DNA from: Planctomycetota bacterium
GTDB lineage: Bacteria; Planctomycetota; Phycisphaerae; FEN-1346; JAACEH01
DNA length: 11,621 nt
Direction: 5' to 3'
NCBI GenBank assembly: GCA_016935955.1
Contig: JAFGPY010000334.1
Coordinates: forward strand, 1-11,621
Shown here: one piece after another, positions 1 to 5,724 of the stretch
Layout of the letters: each line of letters starts with the position of its first letter
How positions within the stretch are numbered: position 1 is the first letter of the stretch
The notes under the pieces: model-generated
Seen by the model: the letters and a program-made list of their open reading frames with translations, nothing else
What the model was told of the DNA's origin: nothing
Database searches by the model: none
Translations under genes and position numbers: made by a program

Positions 1-645
1 ACCATCACCGGCTTCAGCGGCTGCCCGGGCGGCAGCGACCGCGACAAGGGGCCCAACTGGATCGTCTGCCCGTGGCCGCCGGACTTCTCCGAGATGCTCC
101 AGTGGCAGTGGGAGAAGAAGATACTCCCCTACTGGAAACGCGAGGCGAAGTTTGCCGCCGATCACGGCGTCAAGATGGCCTTCGAGATGCATCCCGGCAT
201 GAGCGTCTATAACACCGAGACGCTGCTCCGCATCCGCAAGGAGTGCGGCAAGAATCTCGGCGCGAACTTCGATCCCAGCCACCTGTTCTGGCAGGGCATC
301 GATCCGCTGGCCTCGATCCGCGCGATCGGCAAGGCCATCTACCACGTCCATGCCAAGGACACGCGGATCGATCCGCTGAACACCGCCCTCAACGGCGGCC
401 TGGACACCAAACCCTACGGCGACGAGATCGCCCGCTCGTGGGTCTTCCGCACGGTCGGCTACGGTCACGACGAGCTGTTCTGGCGCGACTTCGTCAGCAA
501 TCTGCGGATGGTCGGCTACGACGGCGCGATCTCGATCGAGCACGAGGACAGCCTGATGAGCGCCGGCGAGGGGCTCACGAAGGCCGTCCAGTTCCTGCAG
601 GGCATCCTGCTGAAGGAGAAGATCGGCCAGATGTGGTGGGCCTGA
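1..645 (+). CDS. Sugar phosphate isomerase/epimerase-like TIM-barrel protein (5' end missing)
   Basis: The frame is open from base 1, so the start lies outside the window; 214 residues remain, ending at TGA 643-645. The sequence resembles the xylose-isomerase-like TIM-barrel superfamily (AP endonuclease family 2 fold), which includes sugar epimerases, inosose dehydratase and IolI-like enzymes. The four acidic/histidine positions expected to hold the divalent metal are visible: Glu in FEMHPG (bases 184-186), Asp in FDPSH (271-273), His in VHAKD (349-351) and Glu in IEHED (538-540). The C-terminal half, where substrate enters at the barrel mouth, is therefore complete. No signal peptide can be judged because the N-terminus is absent. 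The likely role is cytoplasmic isomerisation or epimerisation of a sugar or polyol, but the substrate cannot be read from the sequence. It is followed by a hairpin element and then a transporter gene on the same strand. Confidence 0.85.
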   Translation, partial: TITGFSGCPGGSDRDKGPNWIVCPWPPDFSEMLQWQWEKKILPYWKREAKFAADHGVKMAFEMHPGMSVYNTETLLRIRKECGKNLGANFDPSHLFWQGIDPLASIRAIGKAIYHVHAKDTRIDPLNTALNGGLDTKPYGDEIARSWVFRTVGYGHDELFWRDFVSNLRMVGYDGAISIEHEDSLMSAGEGLTKAVQFLQGILLKEKIGQMWWA

Positions 646-656
646 GGCAGGGCTAG

Positions 657-780
657 CAGCCTGTTGAGGAGTCCGTGTTTGTGTAGCACGCCCGCCCCCG
701 GGCGTGACGCAGAACTGCAGACGACCGTTCAAGCCCGTGTCCCCCGGCCGAGGGCGGCCGGGCTACACTTCTTCAACGGG
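657..780. repeat. Paired REP-like hairpin element upstream of the CstA gene
   Basis: Two compact hairpins face each other. The left one is GTAG (683-686) followed directly by stem 687-694/699-706 (CACGCCCG with CGGGCGTG, loop CCCC). The right one, read on the minus strand, is GTAG (complement of 763-766) followed by stem 743-750/755-762 (CCCGGCCG with CGGCCGGG, loop of 4). The outer ends GTGTAG 681-686 and CTACAC 763-768 pair with each other. GTAG at the foot of a GC-rich hairpin, and two such units inverted, is the layout of REP/BIME elements. The flanks (TGTTGAGGA at left, complement of GTTGAAGAA at right) are also partly inverted. The element ends only a few bases before the ribosome binding site at 786-794. 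Confidence 0.7.
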
Positions 781-785
781 CGGAC

Positions 786-794
786 AGGGAGGTG
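786..794 (+). promoter_or_regulatory. Ribosome binding site setting the TTG start of the CstA gene
   Basis: AGGGAGGTG is a strong Shine-Dalgarno match with 5 bases before TTG at 800. The frame is also open upstream to a GTG at 704, but that start would translate through the hairpin element and put a polar, repeat-derived stretch in front of the first membrane helix. The TTG is therefore preferred. Confidence 0.75.
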
Positions 795-799
795 CGAGC

Positions 800-2530
800 T
801 TGCAGACGATCCTGTTGATGGTCGTGCTGTTCGTGGGCTACTTGGTGGCCTACTACACCTACGGGCGGTTCCTGGCCCGGCGGATCTTCAAGCTGCGCCA
901 GGCCTGCATCATGCCCAGCCAGGAACTCCAGGACGGCATCGACTACGTGCCCACCAAGCCGATCGTCGTCTTCGGCCACCACTTCACGTCGATCGCCGGC
1001 ACGGGGCCCATCGTCGGTCCGGCCATCGCCATCATCTGGGGCTGGGCGCCCGCGGTGCTGTGGGTCTTCTTCGGCAGCATCTTCATGGGCGCGGTCCACG
1101 ACTTCGGCTCCATGGTCGTCTCGCTCCGCAATCAGGGCAAGAGCATCGCCGAGGTGGCCGCGCGGTACATCAACCCGCGCGTCCAGGTTCTGCTGTTCGG
1201 CGTCGTCTTCCTCGAACTGCTGATCGTCATCGCCATCTTCGGTCTGGTCATCGCCGTGCTGTTCGACATGTACCCGCAATCGGTCTTCCCCGTCTGGTGC
1301 GAAATCCCGATCGCCCTGGTTACCGGCTGGGCCATCGCCAAGCGGAACTGGAACGTCGCCGCCGTGAGCATCATCGCCGTCACGGCCATGTACGTTACGG
1401 TCTACGCGGGCCACTACACGCCGCTACAGATGCCGGAGGTGGCGGGCATCCCGGCCACCGGTGTCTGGACGATCATCCTGCTGGTCTACGCCTACGTCGC
1501 CTCCACGCTGCCGGTGACGATGCTCCTGCAGCCGAGGGACTACATCAACGCCTGGCAACTGTTCGTCGCCATGGCCCTGATGGTGATAGCCGTGGTGGCC
1601 TCGGGACTGACGGCCGACCTGACGATGGCCGCCCCGGCGTTTCAGGCCCACCCGACCGGCGCGCCGCCCATCTGGCCGTTCCTGTTCGTCATCATCGCCT
1701 GCGGGGCGATCTCAGGGTTCCACAGCCTCGTCGCTTCGGGCACCTCCAGCAAGCAGCTGCGCAGCGAACTCGACGCCCGCCCGGTCGGCTACGGTTCGAT
1801 GCTCATGGAAGGCGCCCTGGCCGTGCTGGTCATCATCGCCGTGTCCGCCGGCATCGGCCTGTTCGCGAAGTCGGGCGATACGGTCCTGACCGGTCGCGCC
1901 GCCTGGCTGCATTACTACGGCCAATGGATCGGCGACAGCGGCCTGAAGGCCCAGGTGGCGGCTTTTGTCGAGGGATCGGCAAACATGATCGATCACGTAG
2001 GCGTTCCGCGGCACATCGCCCTGGTGGTAATGGGCGTCTTCGTGGCCAGCTTCGCCGGCACGACGCTCGACACGGCGACGCGGCTGCAACGCTACGTCAT
2101 CGGCGAGTTGGCGGTGCGGGGGCGGATGCCGATTCTGGCCAACCGCTGGGTGGCTACGGCCGTGGCCGTGGTGACCGCCGGCGCCCTGGCGTTTGTCAAC
2201 GGCGCCGGGGGCAAGGGGGCCATGAAGCTCTGGCCGATGTTCGGCTCGCTTAACCAACTCCTGGCCGCACTGGCACTGCTGGTCGTGACCGTCTACCTGA
2301 AGAAACGCGGCGGGCTGAAATTCCTGTTCACGGCGTTGCCTTGCCTGTTCATGCTTATCATGACGTTGTGGGCCATGGTCCTGACCGAGTTGCGCCATAT
2401 TCGCAACGCGGAGTGGCTTCTCGTGTCGCTGAACGCGGTCGTGGTGACGCTGGCCGTCTGGATGGTCATCGAGGTGCTGGTGGCGTTCGTGCGGCGGCGC
2501 GGCGAACAGCCGGAGCCCGACGCGTCATGA
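800..2530 (+). CDS. cstA: CstA-family carbon starvation / peptide-pyruvate transporter
   Basis: This 576-residue polytopic inner-membrane protein belongs to the CstA family (CstA domain followed by the CstA C-terminal 5TM region). Members take up pyruvate or peptides, often when the preferred carbon source is exhausted. Family-typical stretches are visible: a first helix from residue 3 (ILLMVVLFVGYLVAYYTYG), FGHHFTSIAGTGPIVGPA from residue 58, and GAVHDFGSM around 98-105, followed by many hydrophobic helices and a charged C-terminal tail (RRRGEQPEPD). It is shorter than the roughly 700-residue E. coli CstA, matching the short form found in many other bacteria. The start is TTG at 800 with a strong ribosome binding site. 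No promoter was recognised; one could lie in or before the hairpin element just upstream. It converges with the next gene, 33 bases away. The exact substrate is not readable from sequence. Confidence 0.9.
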   Translation: MQTILLMVVLFVGYLVAYYTYGRFLARRIFKLRQACIMPSQELQDGIDYVPTKPIVVFGHHFTSIAGTGPIVGPAIAIIWGWAPAVLWVFFGSIFMGAVHDFGSMVVSLRNQGKSIAEVAARYINPRVQVLLFGVVFLELLIVIAIFGLVIAVLFDMYPQSVFPVWCEIPIALVTGWAIAKRNWNVAAVSIIAVTAMYVTVYAGHYTPLQMPEVAGIPATGVWTIILLVYAYVASTLPVTMLLQPRDYINAWQLFVAMALMVIAVVASGLTADLTMAAPAFQAHPTGAPPIWPFLFVIIACGAISGFHSLVASGTSSKQLRSELDARPVGYGSMLMEGALAVLVIIAVSAGIGLFAKSGDTVLTGRAAWLHYYGQWIGDSGLKAQVAAFVEGSANMIDHVGVPRHIALVVMGVFVASFAGTTLDTATRLQRYVIGELAVRGRMPILANRWVATAVAVVTAGALAFVNGAGGKGAMKLWPMFGSLNQLLAALALLVVTVYLKKRGGLKFLFTALPCLFMLIMTLWAMVLTELRHIRNAEWLLVSLNAVVVTLAVWMVIEVLVAFVRRRGEQPEPDAS

Positions 2531-2533
2531 CCT

Positions 2534-2550
2534 GCGGCCGTTGCGGCCGC
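2534..2550. terminator. Possible short hairpin between convergent genes
   Basis: GCGGCC (2534-2539) pairs with GGCCGC (2545-2550) over a 5-base loop, within the 33-base gap between two converging stop codons. There is no T-run on either strand, so intrinsic termination is doubtful. It may only be a GC-rich palindrome. Confidence 0.25.
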
Positions 2551-2563
2551 GAGGGACACGCGG

Positions 2564-3007
2564 TCACTCGTCCAGCGTGTAGATGAAGTGGCAGCACGCG
2601 TCGCCGTTCATCAGCAGTTCGGGCCGCTCGAGGCGAATCTTCGGATTGAACCCCGCGATCATGGCCTCGTCGCCGGCGCACATGAACTTCAGCCCCACGT
2701 CCCGGGCGTCCTGCTCGGCGAAGACCTCAGCGTGATAGCACCGCGTGATCCGCACCTCGAAGACGTTGCCGTCCGAGCGCAGGACCTCCCTGTCGTGCGT
2801 CAACGGGTGACCGCCCATCTGCGAGGCGAAGGCCTCAAGGTCGTTGCGGCCCATGTCGCGGGCCTTGGCCGCATAGGCCTCGCGAATGTTGGCCATGTGC
2901 TGCGCGGCCACGGCGTCCACGGCCGCCTCGCCGAATCGGTCGCGGATCGTGCGGCAAGCACAGATGAGCGACGTGTGCTTGTCGCGCCAGGCTTTCAGAT
3001 CGGTCAT
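2564..3007 (-). CDS. L-2-amino-thiazoline-4-carboxylic acid hydrolase-like protein
   Basis: This 147-residue soluble protein has no signal peptide or membrane segment. Its C-terminal half carries the pattern of the ATC hydrolase family: Cys90, then FMCAGDEAMIAGFNPKI (Cys110, Asp113, Asn121), then PELLMNGDACCHF (Gly135-Asp136, Cys138-Cys139, His140). The founding enzyme opens the thiazoline ring of ATC on the way to L-cysteine in Pseudomonas. Many family members occur outside that pathway, and no cysteine-pathway partner gene is visible here, so the substrate is uncertain. The length is at the short end for the family. The start is ATG at 3005-3007; the upstream GGTGGTG is a weak ribosome binding site. 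It converges with the CstA gene. Element A begins 45 bases upstream of the start, so any promoter is in that short gap or in the element. Confidence 0.7.
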   Translation of the reverse strand: MTDLKAWRDKHTSLICACRTIRDRFGEAAVDAVAAQHMANIREAYAAKARDMGRNDLEAFASQMGGHPLTHDREVLRSDGNVFEVRITRCYHAEVFAEQDARDVGLKFMCAGDEAMIAGFNPKIRLERPELLMNGDACCHFIYTLDE

Positions 3008-3051
3008 CGCACCACCATTGCTGCGAGAGTTCGGAACCGGCCGAAGCGCCT

Positions 3052-3273
3052 AGGCCCTGTTTGAAAACCGTGGCATGGGCATCTTGCCCATGCGTTCCAC
3101 GGGCGGGTGCCGTGGTCAAGCGTAGCTTGGCCACGATCGATGCTCATTGCGGAGCGAAAGCTTATCATGGCCTAGCCTGCGGCTAGACCATGGCACCCGC
3201 AGGGCTGAGACGGCCCTGCGACGCACGGGCCGGAGGCCCGTGCCACGGTAGAGACAGTTTTCAAACAGAGCCT
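3052..3273. repeat. Nested hairpin element A with 17-bp terminal inverted repeats
   Basis: The ends are AGGCCCTGTTTGAAAAC (3052-3068) and its complement at 3257-3273, matching at 16 of 17 positions. Inside are consecutive hairpins: 3073-3081/3085-3093 (GCATGGGCA, loop TCT), 3111-3121/3125-3135 (11 bp including one G-T pair, loop GTA), 3166-3177/3181-3192 (CATGG and CTAGCC stems with one mismatch, loop TGC), 3199-3205/3213-3219 (GCAGGGC), and 3223-3231/3235-3243 (GCACGGGCC, loop GGA). CGTGGCA just inside the left end pairs with TGCCACG near the right end. It fills most of the 301-base gap between two minus-strand genes. It encodes nothing credible; short reading frames through it are repeat artefacts. 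Confidence 0.85.
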
Positions 3274-3308
3274 CGCCCGGCCGCACTGCGTTTCCGCGAC
3301 GCGGGCCG

Positions 3309-4379
3309 CTACTTCTCTTTCAGGGCCGACGCCACGCCGTTGTCGACCGTCAGTTGCAGGTCCTTCGCGTCGCCGCCGTCGGCCTTGATGCTGAACAGGT
3401 GCATGGCCTTGCCGCTCGTGCCGTAGACGGACACCTTGCGGAAGAACAGGATCGTGTCCTTGTCGGCCCACGTCGGGTAGACCGGCAACGAGGACATCGT
3501 CTCGCCGGTGTTCTCCATCACTCCCGCGACCAGTTCCTTGGACTGTTTGCCCTCGGCGTCGGTGACGACGAGATTGACTCCCTTGTCGTCGTCATCGCCG
3601 GCCTTGATGAGGACGGCGATGCGCTTGCCGTCCGGGCTCCAGAAGGCGCCCTTGACGTTCTCGGGCAACAGCGTCTTCTTGGTCCCGTCGGCCACGGCGA
3701 AGAGGGCCAACTGTTCCTTGTCGTCGCGCTTCTCGACGATCAGCACCTGCTTGCCGTCCGGGCTCAGGTCCAGGACGGTCATTGTCGTGCAGCGGGCCTC
3801 GGCGATCGTTTTGGGCTCGCCGCCCGCCGGGTCCACCAGCAGCAGCCGGCCGTCCGAAGCCTTGTCGCCGCCGACATTCTCGTTGGGACTGAAAGCCACG
3901 ATCTTGCCGTCGGGCGTCCACTGGTGCGACGAGGCGCAGGGGTCCAGGAGCGGTTTTTTGTCGCCCGTGGCCGCATCAATCACCTTCAGCCCGGCGTCGC
4001 CCATGCCGGACTCGACCACGCTGATCTTCTTGCCGTCGGGCGACCAGAGGGCCAGGGCGACCGTGCCGAGGTCGGCGACATGCCGCCGCTTGCCGTCGGC
4101 CAGGGTCACGACGTCGAGCAGGAACTTGTTGTCGGCATCCTTCGACACCGAGACGACCATGGCCGCCTTGCCGTCGGGCGACCAGCGGGCCCAGGCGGGC
4201 GACGATGCCGGCGAACTGCGCATCACCAGTTGCGACTGGCCGGTCTTCAGATCGATGACGAAGACCCCCTCGTCGCGAGGCACCAGCGCGCGGCCCTTGG
4301 AATCCACGTCCAGCAGCACCGGAAAGCAACCTGCGGCCAGCAGCACCAGAACGCCAAGCGACAGAACGAAGCGTTTCAT
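3309..4379 (-). CDS. Lipoprotein with a PD40/TolB-like beta-propeller
   Basis: The 356-residue product starts at ATG 4377-4379, preceded by GGGGGA on the minus strand 7 bases away. A TTG five codons upstream overlaps that ribosome binding site and is rejected. The N-terminus (MKRF, then a hydrophobic run) ends in LLAAGC, with Cys18 as the likely lipid-modified residue; Ala rather than Leu at -3 is slightly atypical. Five copies of the W-S/T-P-D-G-K blade motif start near residues 67, 113, 155, 206 and 248, as in PD40 (WD40-like TolB) propellers, and a sixth blade is suggested by PTWADKDTILFF. Such proteins usually act as periplasmic or outer-membrane-attached binding platforms. There is no catalytic motif and no Tol-Pal neighbour, so this is not called TolB. 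Stop codon is TAG 3309-3311. A promoter is visible upstream. Confidence 0.85.
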   Translation of the reverse strand: MKRFVLSLGVLVLLAAGCFPVLLDVDSKGRALVPRDEGVFVIDLKTGQSQLVMRSSPASSPAWARWSPDGKAAMVVSVSKDADNKFLLDVVTLADGKRRHVADLGTVALALWSPDGKKISVVESGMGDAGLKVIDAATGDKKPLLDPCASSHQWTPDGKIVAFSPNENVGGDKASDGRLLLVDPAGGEPKTIAEARCTTMTVLDLSPDGKQVLIVEKRDDKEQLALFAVADGTKKTLLPENVKGAFWSPDGKRIAVLIKAGDDDDKGVNLVVTDAEGKQSKELVAGVMENTGETMSSLPVYPTWADKDTILFFRKVSVYGTSGKAMHLFSIKADGGDAKDLQLTVDNGVASALKEK

Positions 4380-4477
4380 GAGCGATTCCCCCAAGAGGTG
4401 AGGTGGTGTGACCTGTCCGACAGAGTTAACGGACGAACCCGCCCGGGACTTCCCGCCCGGCGTCCCTGATTGTCCAC

Positions 4478-4505
4478 ACTATACCGCCGCGTCCGTCAGA
4501 GTCAA
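4478..4505 (-). promoter_or_regulatory. Sigma-70-like promoter for the beta-propeller lipoprotein gene
   Basis: On the minus strand TTGACT (4505-4500) and TATAGT (4483-4478) are separated by 16 bases. Transcription would begin near 4471, giving a leader of about 90 bases before the ATG at 4379. AT-rich hexamers like these are rare in such GC-rich sequence, which supports the call. No operator was identified. Confidence 0.55.
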
Positions 4506-4545
4506 ACATGACGTTGGTGCGAGAGTGCCCGCGGCCGGGTCCACC

Positions 4546-4671
4546 TTGAAAACGTGGCACGGGCGTCTCGCCCGTGCGTGGCAGGGCCATCTTGGCCCTG
4601 CATGAAGGTAAAGGCCACGGCCAGGATGGCCGTGGCACGCATGGGCAGGATGCCCATGCCACTTCTTTAAT
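4546..4671. repeat. Nested hairpin element B
   Basis: Four hairpins lie in a row: 4557-4565/4569-4577 (GCACGGGCG, loop TCT), 4581-4589/4593-4601 (GCAGGGCCA, loop TCT), 4614-4623/4627-4636 (GCCACGGCCA, loop GGA) and 4639-4647/4651-4659 (GCATGGGCA, loop GGA). The core is closed by GTGGCA/TGCCAC. Outer arms are only partly complementary (TTGAAAAC at left; the right side read in reverse is TTAAAGAA). It shares the left-end TTGAAAAC motif with element A and its core hairpins with C and D. It lies in the 475-base gap between divergent genes (start codons at 4379 and 4855). The rest of that gap holds the lipoprotein promoter and a REP-like hairpin. Confidence 0.85.
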
Positions 4672-4798
4672 GTGCATCCATGCGGTCGGCTGCAGACTCC
4701 GGGATTTCAACATCTCCCCTTGCCATGCAGCGGGGTTGTATGTACGTTGGTGGCCCGGCGCTCCGGATCATGGTGGTCCTGCGTCTGCAACGACGAAT

Positions 4799-4823
4799 GT
4801 AGGGGCACGGCGCGGGCGTGCCC
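4799..4823 (+). repeat. Single REP-like hairpin with GTAG foot
   Basis: GTAG (4799-4802) is followed directly by GGGCACG (4803-4809), a 7-base loop, and CGTGCCC (4817-4823). The layout matches the plus-strand unit at 683-706 and the minus-strand units at 743-766 and 5660-5683. It lies about 30 bases before the start codon of the ThuA-like gene, so it may be in that gene's leader. Confidence 0.5.
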
Positions 4824-4854
4824 GGCGAGAATCCTCACGGGAGACAACGAAGCA

Positions 4855-5511
4855 ATGAGCAAAACCAGGAAAGCCTTGATCGTTCATGGCGGATGGGAAG
4901 GGCACGAACCGAAGCCGATCAGCGAACTGCTGGCCCGCCAGCTGCGCGACAACAAGTTCGAGGTCACAGTCTCGGATTCACTCAACAGCTATCTCGACCC
5001 CGCCCTGGCCGAGAACAGCCTGATCGTCCAGCACGTGACCATGGCCACGATCGCCAAGGAGCAGCTCAAGGCCCTCCTGGCGGCCGTTCGTGGCGGCGTC
5101 GGCCTGGCCGGCGTGCACGGCGGGCTGTGCGACAGTTTCCGCCAGGAGACCGAGTACCAGTTCATGTGCGGCGGCCAGTGGGTCGCCCATCCCGGGAACA
5201 TCGTCGACTACACGGTGGACGTGATGGACCCGACCGATCCGGTGATGGCCGGCATCGGCACGTTCCGCATGCACAGCGAGCAGTACTACATGCACGTGGA
5301 CCCGTCGAACCAGGTGCTGGCCACGACGACGTTCACGGGCGAGCACGGCGACGCCGACTGGATCGCCGGCTGCGTCATGCCGGCCGTCTGGAAACGCACC
5401 TATGGCCAGGGCCGCGTCTTCTATAGCAGCCTCGGCCACGTGGCCAAAGATTTCGAGGTGCCTGAGGTCCTGACGATCACCACCCGCGGCATGCTCTGGG
5501 CGGCGCGGTGA
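4855..5511 (+). CDS. ThuA-like domain protein
   Basis: This 218-residue protein matches the ThuA-like (trehalose utilisation) family, which has a class I glutamine-amidotransferase-like flavodoxin fold. Characteristic stretches are ALIVHGGWEGHEP at the N-terminus (residues 7-19), GLAGVHGG (83-90), FRMHSEQYY (137-145) and the C-terminal PAVWKRTYGQGRVFYSSLGH (176-195). There is no signal peptide, so a cytoplasmic location is likely. Family members are linked to sugar metabolism, but the reaction is generally unproven; recent work ties some ThuA-like proteins to 3-ketosugar chemistry, which cannot be tested here. The start is ATG 4855 with ACGGGAGA about 10 bases upstream. An in-frame opening back to 4672 crosses the end of the intergenic region and lacks family similarity. 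It converges with the lyase gene across a palindrome-rich gap. Confidence 0.85.
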   Translation: MSKTRKALIVHGGWEGHEPKPISELLARQLRDNKFEVTVSDSLNSYLDPALAENSLIVQHVTMATIAKEQLKALLAAVRGGVGLAGVHGGLCDSFRQETEYQFMCGGQWVAHPGNIVDYTVDVMDPTDPVMAGIGTFRMHSEQYYMHVDPSNQVLATTTFTGEHGDADWIAGCVMPAVWKRTYGQGRVFYSSLGHVAKDFEVPEVLTITTRGMLWAAR

Positions 5512-5525
5512 GGTGACTGGGGCGG

Positions 5526-5683
5526 AAGAGGCGCCTCTTGACGTGCCGTATCCCGCGGCAATGCCGCGGGCTTGTATACCTCTCTCCTCAAGGGCATGGC
5601 AGGCCGTGCCGGATGCCATGGCCGTTTGCGGCCATGGTGGACGCTTCTTCCGCATCCGAGGGCGGCTCGCGAGCCGCCCCTAC
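5526..5683. repeat. Cluster of palindromes between convergent genes
   Basis: The 213-base gap between the ThuA-like stop and the lyase stop holds four strong palindromes: AAGAGGCGCCTCTT (5526-5539), CCCGCGGC/GCCGCGGG (5552-5559/5563-5570, loop AAT), CCATGGCCG/CGGCCATGG (5616-5624/5629-5637, loop TTTG) and a perfect 20-bp palindrome at 5660-5679. None has a T-run typical of an intrinsic terminator. They could still block transcription or exonucleases at the two 3' ends. No gene is seen here. Confidence 0.7.
5660..5683 (-). repeat. REP-like hairpin with GTAG foot
   Basis: On the minus strand GTAG (complement of 5680-5683) is followed directly by the perfect palindrome 5660-5679 (GGGCGGCTCG then CGAGCCGCCC). 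It starts GTAGGGGC, exactly as the separate plus-strand hairpin at 4799 does, although the rest of the stems differ. Confidence 0.55.
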
Positions 5684-5724
5684 GCTCCGCGGTGGGTCCA
5701 TGTAATCGTTTCGGTGACAGTCCT

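Noticed and set aside
664..2253. Long plus-strand frame overlapping the CstA gene
   Set aside because: Arg/His/Gly-rich frame-shifted translation with no membrane helices; the overlapping frame matches CstA throughout.
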